Shown here: piece by piece, positions 1 to 10,329 of the stretch
Numbering within the stretch: position 1 is the first letter of the stretch
Layout: every line of letters starts with the position of its first letter
Assembly: GCF_023223525.1 (NCBI RefSeq)
Contig: NZ_JALPRX010000001.1
Coordinates: 57,946 to 121,945, forward strand
Source: Roseomonas acroporae
GTDB taxonomy: Bacteria; Pseudomonadota; Alphaproteobacteria; Acetobacterales; Acetobacteraceae
Length of the DNA: 64,000 bases
Reading direction: 5' to 3'
Notes under the pieces: model-generated
The model's input: only the letters and a program-made list of their open reading frames with translations
Database searches by the model: none
What the model was told of the DNA's origin: nothing
Program-made: the position numbers and the translations under genes

Positions 1-53
1 AGCGCCACGAGGCCGCCCTCAGCCTGCCGCGCCTCGCGGGGATCGCGCCATGA
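1..53 (+). CDS. nuoM: NADH-quinone oxidoreductase subunit M, 3' end only (partial)
   Basis: The window opens inside a reading frame that ends [16 protein letters not shown] and stops at a TGA overlapping the nuoN start codon (ATGA). In complex I operons nuoM precedes nuoN, and a four-base overlap is usual there. Only about 16 residues are visible, too few to prove identity by sequence, so the call rests on position. Confidence 0.5.
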   Translation, partial: RHEAALSLPRLAGIAP

Positions 54-1471
54 ACTGGACGCTCGCCATGCCGGAGCTGGTGCTCGCCTGCGCCGGCCTC
101 GCCATCCTGCTCGTGGGCGTGATCCCGCGCGCCAACATGAACCAGATCGTCTCGATGCTGGTGATCGGCGCGCTGCTGCTGGCCGGCGTGCTGCTGCTCG
201 GGCAGGAGGACGGCATCGCCTTCGGCGGCCAGTACGTCGCCGACGCCTTCGGCCGCTTCATGAAGCTGCTGGTGCTGGTCGCGGCCGCGCTCGGCCTCGT
301 CCTCGCCCTCGACTTCAACGAGAGGGAAGGGCTCGCGAAGTTCGAGTTCCCGGTCCTGCTCCTCTTCGCCACCGTCGGCATGATGATCATGGTCTCGGCC
401 AACGATCTGATGTCGCTCTATCTCGGGCTGGAGCTGCTCTCGCTCTCCCTCTACGTGGTCGCCGCCTTCAACCGCGATTCCGGGCGTTCCGCCGAGGCCG
501 GCCTCAAGTACTTCGTGCTCGGTGCGCTCGCCTCCGGCCTGCTGCTCTACGGCACCACGCTGGTCTACGGCTTCGCCGGCACCACCAACTTCACCCGCCT
601 CGCCGAGGCGCTGAACGCGCCCGAGAGCGCCCCCACCGGCGTCGTGCTCGGCATGGTGTTCATCGTCGCCGGCCTCGCCTTCAAGATCTCGGCCGTCCCC
701 TTCCACATGTGGACGCCGGACGTGTACGAGGGCGCGCCGACGCCGGTCACCGCCTTCTTCGCCTCCGCGCCCAAGCTCGCCGCCATCGCGCTGCTGGTGC
801 GCGTGCTGATGGGGCCCTTCGGCGACCTCGCCGCGCAGTGGCACCAGATCCTGGTGCTGCTCTCCGCCGCCTCGATGATCCTCGGCGCCTTCGCCGCGAT
901 CGGCCAGCGCAACATCAAGCGCCTGATGGCCTACTCCTCGATCGGCCATATCGGCTACGCGATGATGGGCATCGCCATGCACTCCCGCGTCGGGCTGCAC
1001 GGCACGCTGCTCTACATGGCGATCTACCTGTTCATGAACGCCGGCACCTTCGCCGTGCTGGTCGCCATGCGCCGCGGCGGCCGCACCGTCGAGCGGATCG
1101 ACGACCTCGCCGGCGTCGGCCGCACCGACCCGGCCATGGCCTTCTGGATGGCCGTGTTCATGTTCTCGATGGCCGGCATCCCGCCGCTCGCCGGCTTCTT
1201 CGGCAAGCTCTACGTCTTCCTGGCGGCGGTGCAGGGCGGTGTCTGGTGGCTGGCCGTGATCGGCGTGCTGACCAGCGTCGTCTCCGCCTACTACTACCTG
1301 CGCATCATCAAGGTGATGTACTTCGACGCGCCGGCAGGGGCGCTGGACGCGCGTCCGGCCAGCCTCTCCATGGTGATGGCGGGAGCGGGCATCCTCAACA
1401 TCCTGTTCTTCCTGTTCCCCGCCCCGGTGCTCGCGGCGGTGCAGGTGGCGGTGGCGGCGCTGATGGGGTGA
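50..1471 (+). CDS. nuoN: NADH-quinone oxidoreductase subunit N
   Basis: This 473-residue protein is an antiporter-like membrane subunit of respiratory complex I, involved in proton translocation in the inner membrane. It is hydrophobic throughout, with about 14 predicted membrane segments, and has the usual length. Family landmarks include the loop around [19 protein letters not shown] near residue 220 and the segment [15 protein letters not shown] near residue 290, with the conserved charged residues inside membrane segments. The start codon overlaps the stop of the upstream frame, as expected for the last gene of a nuo operon. The stop overlaps the GTG start of birA, so the two are probably co-translated. 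Confidence 0.97.
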   Translation: MNWTLAMPELVLACAGLAILLVGVIPRANMNQIVSMLVIGALLLAGVLLLGQEDGIAFGGQYVADAFGRFMKLLVLVAAALGLVLALDFNEREGLAKFEFPVLLLFATVGMMIMVSANDLMSLYLGLELLSLSLYVVAAFNRDSGRSAEAGLKYFVLGALASGLLLYGTTLVYGFAGTTNFTRLAEALNAPESAPTGVVLGMVFIVAGLAFKISAVPFHMWTPDVYEGAPTPVTAFFASAPKLAAIALLVRVLMGPFGDLAAQWHQILVLLSAASMILGAFAAIGQRNIKRLMAYSSIGHIGYAMMGIAMHSRVGLHGTLLYMAIYLFMNAGTFAVLVAMRRGGRTVERIDDLAGVGRTDPAMAFWMAVFMFSMAGIPPLAGFFGKLYVFLAAVQGGVWWLAVIGVLTSVVSAYYYLRIIKVMYFDAPAGALDARPASLSMVMAGAGILNILFFLFPAPVLAAVQVAVAALMG

Positions 1472-2265
1472 CGGCCGCGCCGTCCTCCCCGGGGGCCACC
1501 CCGCTGCGGCCGCCTCCCGACTGGCGGCTGGAATTGCACGATTCGCTGCCCAGCACCGCCGACCTGATCGCGGCGCGCGCCGCCGGGGGGGAGGCGGAGG
1601 GGCTGGCCGTGCTGGCCCGCCGGCAGACCGCCGGCCGGGGCCGGCAGGGCCGTTCCTGGGTGGGCATCGAGGGCAACCTGTTCCTCAGCGTGCTGCTGCG
1701 CCCCGAGACGATGCTGCGCGAGGCGCCGCAATGGTCGCTGCTCGCCGGCGTCGCCCTGGTCGATGCCGTCCTCCCGTTGCTGCCCGATCCGTCCCGGCTG
1801 CGCCTGAAGTGGCCGAACGACCTGCTGCTCGGCGGTGCCAAGCTGGCCGGCATCCTGGTCGAGAGCAGCGCCGGCCCGGAAGGGCGGCTCGCCTGGCTCA
1901 ATCTCGGCTTCGGGGTCAACCTCGCCGACGCGCCGCCATTGCCGGACCGGCCCGTCACCAGCCTCGCCGCCGCCGGGATCGCGCCGCCCGCGCCGGAAGC
2001 CTTCGCCCCCCGCCTCCTGGCGATGCTGGACCGCTGGCGCCGCGTTCCAGCCGCCGAGGGCTTCGCCCCGGTCCGGGCCGCCTGGCTGCGCCACGGCCCA
2101 CCCCTGGGCAGCGCGATCTCGGTGCGCCAGGCGGATGGAATCCGTTCCGGCCACTTTGCCGGCCTCGACGGCGATGGCAGGCTGCTGCTCGAGGCGTCCG
2201 GCCGCCTCCTCGCCCTTTCGGCCGGCGAGGTGGCGGCCGGGGAGATCGCGGCTCCGGGAGGATAG
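1468..2265 (+). CDS. birA: Biotin--[acetyl-CoA-carboxylase] ligase
   Basis: This 265-residue enzyme makes biotinyl-AMP and transfers biotin to the BCCP subunit of acetyl-CoA carboxylase. The biotin/adenylate motif GRGRQGRSW is followed by [19 protein letters not shown], and a C-terminal SH3-like domain follows. There is no N-terminal helix-turn-helix, so this is the monofunctional ligase rather than the E. coli-type ligase-repressor. The GTG start overlaps the nuoN stop by four bases (GTGA); no ATG fits. birA directly after nuoN and before coaX is a common alphaproteobacterial order. Confidence 0.95.
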   Translation: MTAAPSSPGATPLRPPPDWRLELHDSLPSTADLIAARAAGGEAEGLAVLARRQTAGRGRQGRSWVGIEGNLFLSVLLRPETMLREAPQWSLLAGVALVDAVLPLLPDPSRLRLKWPNDLLLGGAKLAGILVESSAGPEGRLAWLNLGFGVNLADAPPLPDRPVTSLAAAGIAPPAPEAFAPRLLAMLDRWRRVPAAEGFAPVRAAWLRHGPPLGSAISVRQADGIRSGHFAGLDGDGRLLLEASGRLLALSAGEVAAGEIAAPGG

Positions 2266-2267
2266 CC

Positions 2268-3068
2268 ATGCTGCTGGCCATCGACGCAGGCAACACCAAC
2301 GTCGTCTTCGCCGTGCACGATGGCGCGGAATGGCGCGGCCGCTGGCGGATCGCGATGCGGCCCGACCGCACCAGCGACGAGTACGCCGTGTGGCTGCTCG
2401 CCCTGCTCCAGCACACCGGGCTGCAGCCGGCCGCGATCGGCCGTTGCGTCATCGGCACCGTGGTCCCGGCCGCGCTCTACAACCTGCGCCGCCTCTGCCG
2501 CGAATGGTTCGACTGCGAACCGCTGGTGGCCCGCGCCCGGCTCGACTGGGGCTTCGAGATCCGGGTGGACAACCCGGAGGATGTCGGCGCCGACCGGCTG
2601 CTGAACGGCCTCGCCGCGCACCACCTCTACCACGGCCCCCTGGTGGTGATCGATTTCGGCACCGCCACCACCTTCGACGTGGTGGACCGGGACGGCTCCT
2701 ATCTCGGCGGCGTGATCGCCCCCGGCATCAACCTTTCCATCGAGGCGCTGCACCAGGCGGCGGCCCGGCTGCCCCGGATCGGCATCGGGCGGCCGCAATC
2801 GGTGATCGGGCGCAACACCGTCGCCGCCATGCAGTCCGGCATCTACTGGGGCTATGTCGGCATGGTGGAGGGGCTGGTGGCGCGCACCATCGCCGAGTAC
2901 GGCGCCCCGCTCCAGGTGGTCGCGACCGGCGGCCTCGCCCCGCTCTTCGCCGAGGGCACCACCGTGATCGGCCGCATCGACCCCGACATCACCCTGGAGG
3001 GGCTGCGCCTGTTGGCGGACCGCAACCCGGTCCCCATCTCTGCCAGAACCGCCCGCGACTCCGTCTGA
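2268..3068 (+). CDS. coaX: Type III pantothenate kinase
   Basis: This 266-residue kinase phosphorylates pantothenate in the first step of CoA synthesis. It belongs to the ASKHA fold, and the type III class is insensitive to CoA feedback. Visible motifs are DAGNTN at residues 6-11 (phosphate binding), [16 protein letters not shown] (catalytic Asp region) and GGVIAPG. The start lies two bases after the birA stop, with GGAGGA just upstream. Biotin ligase and CoA synthesis side by side both serve acyl-CoA metabolism. Confidence 0.96.
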   Translation: MLLAIDAGNTNVVFAVHDGAEWRGRWRIAMRPDRTSDEYAVWLLALLQHTGLQPAAIGRCVIGTVVPAALYNLRRLCREWFDCEPLVARARLDWGFEIRVDNPEDVGADRLLNGLAAHHLYHGPLVVIDFGTATTFDVVDRDGSYLGGVIAPGINLSIEALHQAAARLPRIGIGRPQSVIGRNTVAAMQSGIYWGYVGMVEGLVARTIAEYGAPLQVVATGGLAPLFAEGTTVIGRIDPDITLEGLRLLADRNPVPISARTARDSV

Positions 3069-3209
3069 GAACCAGTGGCAGACCGTCCGATCAGGCCCGA
3101 GGCCGACCGGGAAAGCCCCGCGATTTCAGCAGGTGTTCTTGCGCAGGCCCGATTTCCTGACAAACTCTGACCCGATCGGATACCCGACATTGACGAACTG
3201 CCACGCGCC

Positions 3210-4865
3210 ATGGATGCCCTGATGCAAGACGGGGACGATTTCGCGTTCATCCCCCTGGGCGGCACCGGTGAGATCGGCCTCAACCTCAACGTCTACCGCT
3301 GCGACGGGCACCTGCTCGCCGTCGATTGCGGCATCGGCTTCGGTGGGCCGGAGAACCCCGAGATCGAGGTGATGGTGCCGGACCCGGCCTGGCTGGCCGA
3401 GCGCCGCGGCCGCCTCGTCGGCCTCGTCATCACCCACGCCCACGAGGACCATGTGGGGGCGGTGGCGCATCTCTGGCCGCAGCTCCGCTGCCCGGTCTAC
3501 GCCAGTCCCTTCGTCTCGGCGGTGCTGCGGCGCAAGCTGGGCGAGGCGGGGATCCTGGGCGAGGTGACGCTGCACACCATCCCGCTCGGCGGCCGCTTCA
3601 CCCTGCCCGGATTCGACCTCGAATTCCTCCGCGTGGCCCATTCCGTGCCCGAGGCGCAGGCGCTGGCGCTGCGCACCCGCCACGGCACGGTGCTGCACAC
3701 GGGCGACTGGAAGCTCGACCCCGACCCGCTGATCGGCCTGCCCACCGACGAGGAGGCGTTCCGCCGCCTCGGCGACGAGGGCGTGCTGGCCATGGTCTGC
3801 GATTCCACCAACGCGCTGGTGGAGGGCCATTCCGGCTCCGAGGGCGATGTCCGCCGCAGCCTGACCAGCCTGATCCGCGGCCTGCGCGGCCGCGTCGCCG
3901 TCACCTGCTTCGCCACCAACCTCGCCCGCGTCGAGAGCATCGCCAAGGCCGCCGAGGCGGCCGGCCGGCAGGTCTCGCTGTTCGGCCGCTCGCTGCGCAA
4001 CGCCGAGGCGGCGGCGCGCGAATGCGGCTACCTCCAGGGCGTCGGCCCCTTCGTGCCGGAGGAGGAGGCGGGCTTCCTGCCCGACGATTCCCTCCTCATC
4101 ATCTGCACCGGCAGCCAGGGCGAGCCCCGCTCCGCCCTGGCCCGCATCGCCGCCGACACCCACCCGCACATCTCGCTGGGGGAGGGGGACACGGTGATCT
4201 TCTCCTCCCGCCAGATCCCGGGCAACGAGCGCGCCATCCTGCGCATCCAGGACGAGCTGTCGCGCGCCGGGGCGAAGGTGATGACCGACAGCGACCACAT
4301 GGTCCACGTCTCCGGCCATCCCGCCCGCGACGAGCTGCGCCGCCTCTACGCCCTGGTGCGGCCGCGCTACGCCGTGCCGGTGCACGGCGAGTGGCGGCAC
4401 CTCTCCGAGCACGCCGCGCTGGCCAAGTCGCTCCAGGCCGCCCCGGTCCTGGTCGAGGATGGCGACGTGCTGCGCCTCTCCCCCGGCGTGCCGGAGGTGG
4501 TGGAGGGGGTCCCCACCGGCCGCCTCGCCATCGACGGCGACCGGCTGCTGCCGGTCGAGGGCGGGGTGCTGGCGGCGCGCAAGAAGATGCTGCTCAACGG
4601 CGTGGTGATGGCCTCGGTGGCGGTGGACGGCGCCGGCCGGGTGCTGGGCACGCCGCAGGTCTCCGCCCCTGGCCTGTTCGACATGGCCGACCTCGCCCCC
4701 GGCCAGATCGCCATCGAGCTGGCCCGCACCGTCAACGACCTGCCGGCCGCCCTCAAGCGCGAGGACGACCAGCTGCGCGAGGCGGTGCGCAGCGCCCTGC
4801 GCCGCGCCGTGGGCCGCCGCCTGCGCAAGCGGCCCACGGTCGAGGTCCATCTGCTCCGGGTCTGA
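3210..4865 (+). CDS. rnj: Ribonuclease J (metallo-beta-lactamase/beta-CASP RNase)
   Basis: This 551-residue enzyme has endonuclease and 5'-to-3' exonuclease activity in its family and acts in RNA decay and rRNA maturation. The N-terminal beta-lactamase fold carries the zinc motif THAHEDHVG near residue 75 and HTGDWKLDP near residue 165. The beta-CASP part has SGHPARDELRRL and the histidine in VPVHGEWRHL, and a C-terminal dimerisation/KH-like part follows. Length is typical. A second in-frame ATG four codons downstream (3222) could also be used. Alphaproteobacteria commonly carry RNase J at this position, beside coaX and proS. Confidence 0.95.
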   Translation: MDALMQDGDDFAFIPLGGTGEIGLNLNVYRCDGHLLAVDCGIGFGGPENPEIEVMVPDPAWLAERRGRLVGLVITHAHEDHVGAVAHLWPQLRCPVYASPFVSAVLRRKLGEAGILGEVTLHTIPLGGRFTLPGFDLEFLRVAHSVPEAQALALRTRHGTVLHTGDWKLDPDPLIGLPTDEEAFRRLGDEGVLAMVCDSTNALVEGHSGSEGDVRRSLTSLIRGLRGRVAVTCFATNLARVESIAKAAEAAGRQVSLFGRSLRNAEAAARECGYLQGVGPFVPEEEAGFLPDDSLLIICTGSQGEPRSALARIAADTHPHISLGEGDTVIFSSRQIPGNERAILRIQDELSRAGAKVMTDSDHMVHVSGHPARDELRRLYALVRPRYAVPVHGEWRHLSEHAALAKSLQAAPVLVEDGDVLRLSPGVPEVVEGVPTGRLAIDGDRLLPVEGGVLAARKKMLLNGVVMASVAVDGAGRVLGTPQVSAPGLFDMADLAPGQIAIELARTVNDLPAALKREDDQLREAVRSALRRAVGRRLRKRPTVEVHLLRV

Positions 4866-4868
4866 GCC

Positions 4869-5132
4869 ATGGGCTGGGTCAGCGGCACCGTCGTCTTCTT
4901 CCTGATCTGGTGGACGGTGCTGTTCGCCGTCCTGCCGATCGGCACGCGGCCCGAATCGGAGGGCAGTGCCGCCAGCGGCGGCTGGCGCGGCACGCCCGAG
5001 CGGCCCGGGCTCGGGCGCAAGATCCTGATCACCAGCGCGGTGACCGTCATCCTCTGGCTCGGCGTGGAGCTGATCGTCAGCAGCGACTGGCTGAGCTTCC
5101 GCCATGGCTGGCTGGCGATGCCGGAATCGTGA
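4869..5132 (+). CDS. DUF1467 family small membrane protein
   Basis: This 87-residue protein has two predicted membrane segments, around residues 5-22 and 52-70, joined by a short polar loop with the motif PIGTRPESEG. The arrangement matches DUF1467, which sits between RNase J and proS in many alphaproteobacteria. It starts three bases after the rnj stop and is surely co-transcribed with it. No molecular function is known to me. Confidence 0.85.
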   Translation: MGWVSGTVVFFLIWWTVLFAVLPIGTRPESEGSAASGGWRGTPERPGLGRKILITSAVTVILWLGVELIVSSDWLSFRHGWLAMPES

Positions 5133-5152
5133 GGTTGATTGCCCAAGAAAAA

Positions 5153-5215
5153 GGCGATTGCCCGCCTTGTCGGCAGCAATCGCCCGGATTGGATGCAGCG
5201 GCCGTCTGAACGGCC
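5153..5215 (+). terminator. Two hairpins after the nuoN-DUF1467 operon
   Basis: A perfect nine-base inverted repeat (5153-5161 with 5176-5184, GGCGATTGC/GCAATCGCC) and a compact hairpin (5200-5205 with 5210-5215, GGCCGT/ACGGCC) lie just after the DUF1467 stop. The second is followed by AATTTCG, a poor U-tract, so it may be a weak terminator or an mRNA-stabilising 3' end. Confidence 0.35.
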
Positions 5216-5246
5216 AATTTCGAGGCGTTTCCTGCCCGATTTTTCG

Positions 5247-5275
5247 TTGAGCCGGCACGGCCAGGGACGCACTCT
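5247..5275 (+). promoter_or_regulatory. Possible promoter of the small RNA
   Basis: TTGAGC at 5247-5252 and CACTCT at 5270-5275 are spaced 17 bases apart and would start transcription near 5282, at the base of the first RNA hairpin. The -10 match is poor (two or three of six), so this rests mainly on its position. Confidence 0.25.
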
Positions 5276-5279
5276 GCGT

Positions 5280-5370
5280 CTCAGAGAGGGGGTTGGTCCT
5301 CTCTCTGCCGTGTGACTGGCGTTTCCTCCCTAAACTTGGGCCGTGCTCCAACGAGCACGGCCTTTTTTTA
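5280..5370 (+). ncRNA. Candidate trans-acting small RNA, resembling alphaproteobacterial alpha-r8 (MmgR-like) RNAs
   Basis: The segment has a 5' hairpin (CAGAGAGG pairing with the CCTCTCTG region, about 5282-5309), a single-stranded linker containing TTTCCTCCCTAAACTTGGG, and a terminator hairpin with a run of seven T. The CCTCCC core is an anti-Shine-Dalgarno sequence, as in Hfq-dependent sRNAs that mask ribosome binding sites. The hairpin, CU-rich linker and terminator layout, and the linker sequence itself, look like the alpha-r8/MmgR family as I remember it. This is a recollection, not a search. It stands alone between the DUF1467 gene and proS with no open reading frame of note. Confidence 0.6.
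5339..5369 (+). terminator. Rho-independent terminator
   Basis: A perfect nine-base stem (GGCCGTGCT at 5339-5347 with AGCACGGCC at 5354-5362) has a six-base loop and is followed at once by seven T. It is the only strong intrinsic terminator with a full T-run that I see in the window. Confidence 0.92.
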
Positions 5371-5823
5371 TGCCTGCTGTCATGCCGCGAATTCGGCAGC
5401 ATGCCTCGGATCGTATGCAGGTGCCGCGGACACTAATCCGCGATACCCGCCGGGCCAAGCGAAAACCGGCAGAAACGCGCCGAATTCCGCAGATGAATGC
5501 ATCCGACTCGTGGTGCGCCGCAATATTCTTGCCGGCGCGTTGCCCCGACGCCCCCGGCATCGCCGGAACGGCATACGAGGGCCACCCCCGGTGCCGGCTT
5601 GGCCATGCCCGCCACGGACCACCCTCTCTGCGCCGGTCGGGCATCCTTCCCCCTGGCGGAGTGCTGCCGCGCCCCTTAGCTTCCCGCCCGCGCCTGCCGC
5701 CCGGTGCGGCCGGATGGCTGGCCCGACGCCGGGCGCCGCGTTCGCCGGCGCCGGCGCCCGGCCTGGCCCAACGCCCGCCCGCCGGCGGTTTGTCCGGCCA
5801 GCGGTTTGTCCGAAGGAAACACA
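5371..5823. other. Intergenic region before proS, no gene seen
   Basis: About 450 bases between the small RNA terminator and proS. The first 200 bases are less GC-rich than the surroundings and include a small palindrome (TGCCGCGAATTCGGCA near 5391), so the proS promoter probably lies here. I could not pick one convincing promoter or an open reading frame with coding character. Confidence 0.5.
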
Positions 5824-7158
5824 GTGCGTCTTTCCCGTGCCTTCCTGCCCACGCTGAAGGAAACCCCGGCCGAGGCGCAGATCGCCTCGCACCGGCTGAT
5901 GCTGCGCGCCGGGATGATCCGGCAGGAGGCGGCCGGCCTGTATGCCTGGCTCCCGCTCGGCTGGCGGGTGCTGCAGAAGGTCACGCAGATCGTGCGCGAG
6001 GAGCAGGACGCGGCCGGGGCGCAGGAGATCCTGATGCCCACCATCCAGCCCGCCGAGCTGTGGCGGGAATCCGGCCGCTACGACGACTACGGCAAGGAGA
6101 TGCTGCGCATCCGCGACCGGCACGAGCGCGAGATGCTCTACGGGCCGACCAACGAGGAGATGGTCACCGACCTCTTCCGCGCCTACGCGAAGAGCTACCG
6201 CGACCTGCCGCGCAACCTCTACCACATCCAGTGGAAGTTCCGCGACGAGGTGCGCCCCCGCTTCGGCGTGATGCGCGGCCGCGAATTCCTGATGAAGGAC
6301 GCCTACTCCTTCGACCTCGACAAGGAGGGCGCGGTCCGCTCCTACCGGCAGATGTTCGTGGCCTACCTGCGCACCTTCGCGCGCATGGGCCTCAAGGCCA
6401 TCCCGATGGTGGCCGACACCGGCCCGATCGGCGGCAACCTCAGCCACGAATTCATCATCCTGGCCGAGACCGGCGAGAGCCAGGTCTTCCTGCACCGCGA
6501 CCTGCTCGACTACGACGTCATGGGCCAGGCGGTCGACTACCAGGGCGATCTCTCGCCCATCGTCGACTTCTGGACCAGCCGCTACGCCGCCACCGACGAG
6601 AAGCACGACGAGGCCGCCTGGGCCGCCGTGCCGGCCGAGGCGCAGGTGACGGCGCGCGGCATCGAGATCGGCCACATCTTCTACTTCGGCACCAAGTACA
6701 GCGCCCCCATGGGCCTGCAGGTCACGGGGCCGGACGGGGCGCTGGTGACGCCGGAGATGGGCTCCTACGGCATCGGCGTCTCGCGCCTCGTCGGCGCCAT
6801 CATCGAGGCGAGCCACGACGAGGCGGGGATCGTCTGGCCGGACGCCGTCGCCCCCTACGCCGCCTCGATCCTCAACCTCAAGCCCGGCGACGCCGCCTGC
6901 GACGCGGTCTCCGAACGGGTCTACGAGGCCCTGGGCCGCGACGCCCTGCTCGACGACCGCGCCGACCGGCCGGGCGCCAAGTTCGCCGATGCCGACCTGA
7001 TGGGCCTGCCCTGGCAGGCGATCATCGGCCCGCGCGGCGCCGCCGCCGGCAAGGTGGAGCTGAAGCGCCGCGCCACCGGCGAGCGGCTGGAGCTGCCGGT
7101 GGAGGAGGCGATCGCCCGGCTGCGCATGCCCACCCTGCCGCCCGTCGCCGGCTGCTGA
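5824..7158 (+). CDS. proS: Prolyl-tRNA synthetase (short alphaproteobacterial form)
   Basis: This 444-residue class II aminoacyl-tRNA synthetase charges tRNA-Pro in the cytoplasm. The N-terminal motif [12 protein letters not shown], the central [10 protein letters not shown] and [17 protein letters not shown] (motif 2) and the C-terminal [13 protein letters not shown] (motif 3) are clear, with a C-terminal anticodon-binding domain. It lacks the roughly 180-residue editing insert of the E. coli enzyme, as is normal in alphaproteobacteria. The GTG at 5824 is chosen because family proteins begin M-R-L-S-R; AAGGAA lies about eight bases upstream. Upstream in-frame ATGs would add an unrelated Arg/Pro-rich leader. 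Confidence 0.95.
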   Translation: MRLSRAFLPTLKETPAEAQIASHRLMLRAGMIRQEAAGLYAWLPLGWRVLQKVTQIVREEQDAAGAQEILMPTIQPAELWRESGRYDDYGKEMLRIRDRHEREMLYGPTNEEMVTDLFRAYAKSYRDLPRNLYHIQWKFRDEVRPRFGVMRGREFLMKDAYSFDLDKEGAVRSYRQMFVAYLRTFARMGLKAIPMVADTGPIGGNLSHEFIILAETGESQVFLHRDLLDYDVMGQAVDYQGDLSPIVDFWTSRYAATDEKHDEAAWAAVPAEAQVTARGIEIGHIFYFGTKYSAPMGLQVTGPDGALVTPEMGSYGIGVSRLVGAIIEASHDEAGIVWPDAVAPYAASILNLKPGDAACDAVSERVYEALGRDALLDDRADRPGAKFADADLMGLPWQAIIGPRGAAAGKVELKRRATGERLELPVEEAIARLRMPTLPPVAGC

Positions 7159-7174
7159 CGACGCAGGGCACGCC

Positions 7175-8420
7175 ATGTTCGGGGCCTTCGAGCGCGCGGT
7201 CGCGTTCCGCTACCTGCGGGCGCGCAAGGGCGAGCGCTTCGTCTCCATCATCGCGATCTTCTCGCTGGTGGGCATCGCGCTCGGGGTCGCGACGCTGATC
7301 ATCGTGATGAGCGTGATGGGCGGCTTCCGGCAGGAGCTGCTCGGCCGCATCCTCGGCCTCAACGGCCATCTCGGCGTCTACAGCGCCGAGGGCCCGGCGC
7401 TGCGCGACTTCGACCCGATCGCCGAACGAATTCGGACCCTGCCCGACGTCATCGCCGCGACGCCGATCGTCGAGGGGCAGGTGCTGTTCACCTCGGAGGC
7501 GGGCGGCGCGGCGGGCGGCATCGCCCGCGGCATCCGCCCGGAGGACCTGCGGGCCAAGCGCATCGTCGCCGACCACATCCGCGCCGGCTCGCTCTCGCGC
7601 TTCGAGGGCGACGACGTGGTGGCGATCGGCACCCGACTCGCCCAGCGCATGGGGCTGCGCGTCGGCGACCGGCTGACGCTGATCTCGCCGCAGGGCCGCG
7701 CCACCGTGGTCGGCACCGTGCCGCGCCTGCGCTCCTACGAGGTGGTGGCGCTGTTCGAGATCGGCATGAACGAGTACGACAGCGGCTTCGTCTTCCTGCC
7801 GCTCGCCGCCGCCCAGACCTATTTCCAGACCCGCGACGCGGTGAGCCAGATCGAGGTCTTCGTGCGCGACCCGGACCGGGTGGGCGACACCGGCCTCGCC
7901 ATCCGCCGCGCCTTCCCCGACCGGGCGCTGCGCATCGTGGACTGGCAGAACGTCAACTCCTCCTTCTTCGCCGCGGTGCAGGTGGAGCGGAACGTGATGT
8001 TCCTGATCCTGACGCTCATCATCGTCGTGGCGGCGTTCAACATCATCTCCTCCCTCATCATGCTGGTGAAGGACAAGGGGCGCGACATCGCCATCCTGCG
8101 CACGGTGGGCGCCACGCGCGGCGCCATCATGCGCATCTTCCTGCTCTGCGGCGCCTCGGTCGGCATCATCGGCACGGCGGCCGGCTTCGCGCTCGGCGTG
8201 GTGTTCACGCTGAACATCGAGCACATCCGCCGCTTCCTCGAATCCCTCAGCGGCACCAACCTGTTCAACGCCGAGGTCTACTTCCTCACCCAGCTCCCGG
8301 CGGTGCTGAACTGGCGCGAGGTGTCGCAGGTGGTGGGCATGGGCATCGCCCTGTCGCTGCTCGCCACCCTCTACCCTTCCTGGCGCGCCGCCCGCACCGA
8401 TCCCGTCGAGGCCCTGCGCA

Positions 8421-8428
<8 letters not shown>
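7175..8428 (+). CDS. lolC: Lipoprotein-releasing ABC transporter permease (LolC/LolE type)
   Basis: This 417-residue inner-membrane permease works with LolD to release lipoproteins to LolA. It has one N-terminal membrane helix (about residues 22-48), a periplasmic domain of about 230 residues and three C-terminal FtsX-type helices. The conserved coupling segment [20 protein letters not shown] lies near residue 305. A single lolC-like gene beside lolD suggests a homodimeric LolF-type permease; no separate lolE is in the window. It starts 16 bases after proS and overlaps lolD by eight bases. Confidence 0.94.
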
Positions 8429-9149
<721 letters not shown>

Positions 9150-9255
9150 ATCGGAAAGGTTCCCCCAATTTGCCGTGAAGTGTTGCACAGACACCCCGGC
9201 CTAACCACCTCCACGCTACGGCTCTTCTCCCCCCGACCAGCCGGAGCGACAAGCG

Positions 9256-9459
9256 ATGCGGATCTTCCCCCTGGGCTGCAGCATGCTTCTGGGTGTCGTC
9301 CTGTTGGCCCTGGCCGTCGGCCTCGGCTTGGTCTCGCGGCAGCTGGCGGCGCAGGCCGTGGCCCTCGTGCTGCTGCTGGCGGCCTTCGGCCCGGCCATGT
9401 TCCTGCCGCTGGTCGATGTCGAGGCCCTCGACCGCAGGCCACGCCGCCTGCTCGCCTGA
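9256..9459 (+). CDS. Small two-helix membrane protein, unknown
   Basis: This 67-residue frame has two hydrophobic stretches (about residues 8-26 and 31-52) and a short basic tail ending RRPRRLLA. It follows lolD by about 106 bases and has a modest GGAGCGA upstream of the ATG. Length and hydrophobicity support a real membrane peptide, but I recognise no family. The spacer before it (9150-9255) shows nothing definite. Confidence 0.5.
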   Translation: MRIFPLGCSMLLGVVLLALAVGLGLVSRQLAAQAVALVLLLAAFGPAMFLPLVDVEALDRRPRRLLA

Positions 9460-9589
9460 GCCTCGCCGTCCACTGCCCGCCGGCCAGCGGCGTCCGGTCC
9501 TTTTCCCCCGGCTTTTTCTCCCACCGGCCCTTTCCGCCGCCGGCCCTTCCCCCGAAGATCCGGTGGCCCCGGCCGAGGAGCCGTGCCCG

Positions 9590-10270
9590 ATGCCGAAGGG
9601 CGACCCGAACGACCTGACTTGGCGCTACGTCACGCTCGCGCTGGACCGGGCGACGCGCTGGGCGAAGTCGCACGACTACGCCTGGCAGGGGCGATCCTGC
9701 TATCTCGTCAGCGCCCGCGCGCTCGAATACGTCATCGAGACACGGCGCGGCCTCGTTCTGCCCGGCGGCGCGCCACCCGTTCCCACCACCAACCATCGCG
9801 ACCAGGAATTGGCCTACGCCGACCACTACCTGCACATGCGCGGCATGGCCGGACTGCACGGGCCGGAGGCCCGCACCTATCTGGAGGCCCAGACCCGGAC
9901 CTACGACAACCTCAAGCGCAACGTGGTGAAGGCGCTGGGCGGCAAGGGGCAGGGGCTGGAGGACCGGATCAACCGCGGCGTCGCGCGGGTGATCGATTCG
10001 TATCTGCGTGAAAGCGCCGAGCCGCTCTCCGCCCCCAACGCCGACTCGGAATACTGGGCCATGGCGGGCATCGAGGACGGGCTGGTGGACTACCGTCTCA
10101 ACCCGGACACCGACAACGATCCCTGGTGGATGGACCAGTACCGGGACACGCCGATCGCGAAGCTGCGTCTCTGGCTGCGCGACCTGCCGAACCGCGCCCA
10201 CCGCATCGAGGAATGGGGTGCCGGCGGCCTCCGCGCCTTGCCGGGGCGGCTGCGGGAACTGGCGGACTGA
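9590..10270 (+). CDS. Hypothetical protein, unknown function
   Basis: This 226-residue soluble protein is rich in Arg, Asp, Trp and Tyr, with alpha-helical character and no signal peptide or membrane segment. The composition is protein-like (LTWRYVTLALDRATRW near the start; DNDPWWMDQYRDTPIAKL near residue 180) and unlike a shadow frame. GAGGAG lies nine bases before the chosen ATG. It does not match a family I know. It stands between the lolD neighbourhood and a convergent response regulator. Confidence 0.7.
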   Translation: MPKGDPNDLTWRYVTLALDRATRWAKSHDYAWQGRSCYLVSARALEYVIETRRGLVLPGGAPPVPTTNHRDQELAYADHYLHMRGMAGLHGPEARTYLEAQTRTYDNLKRNVVKALGGKGQGLEDRINRGVARVIDSYLRESAEPLSAPNADSEYWAMAGIEDGLVDYRLNPDTDNDPWWMDQYRDTPIAKLRLWLRDLPNRAHRIEEWGAGGLRALPGRLRELAD

Positions 10271-10329
10271 GCAACGCCTGGGGCGGTCGCGGCGCCCCGC
10301 GATCCGAACGGCTCCACCGGAATCCCGCG

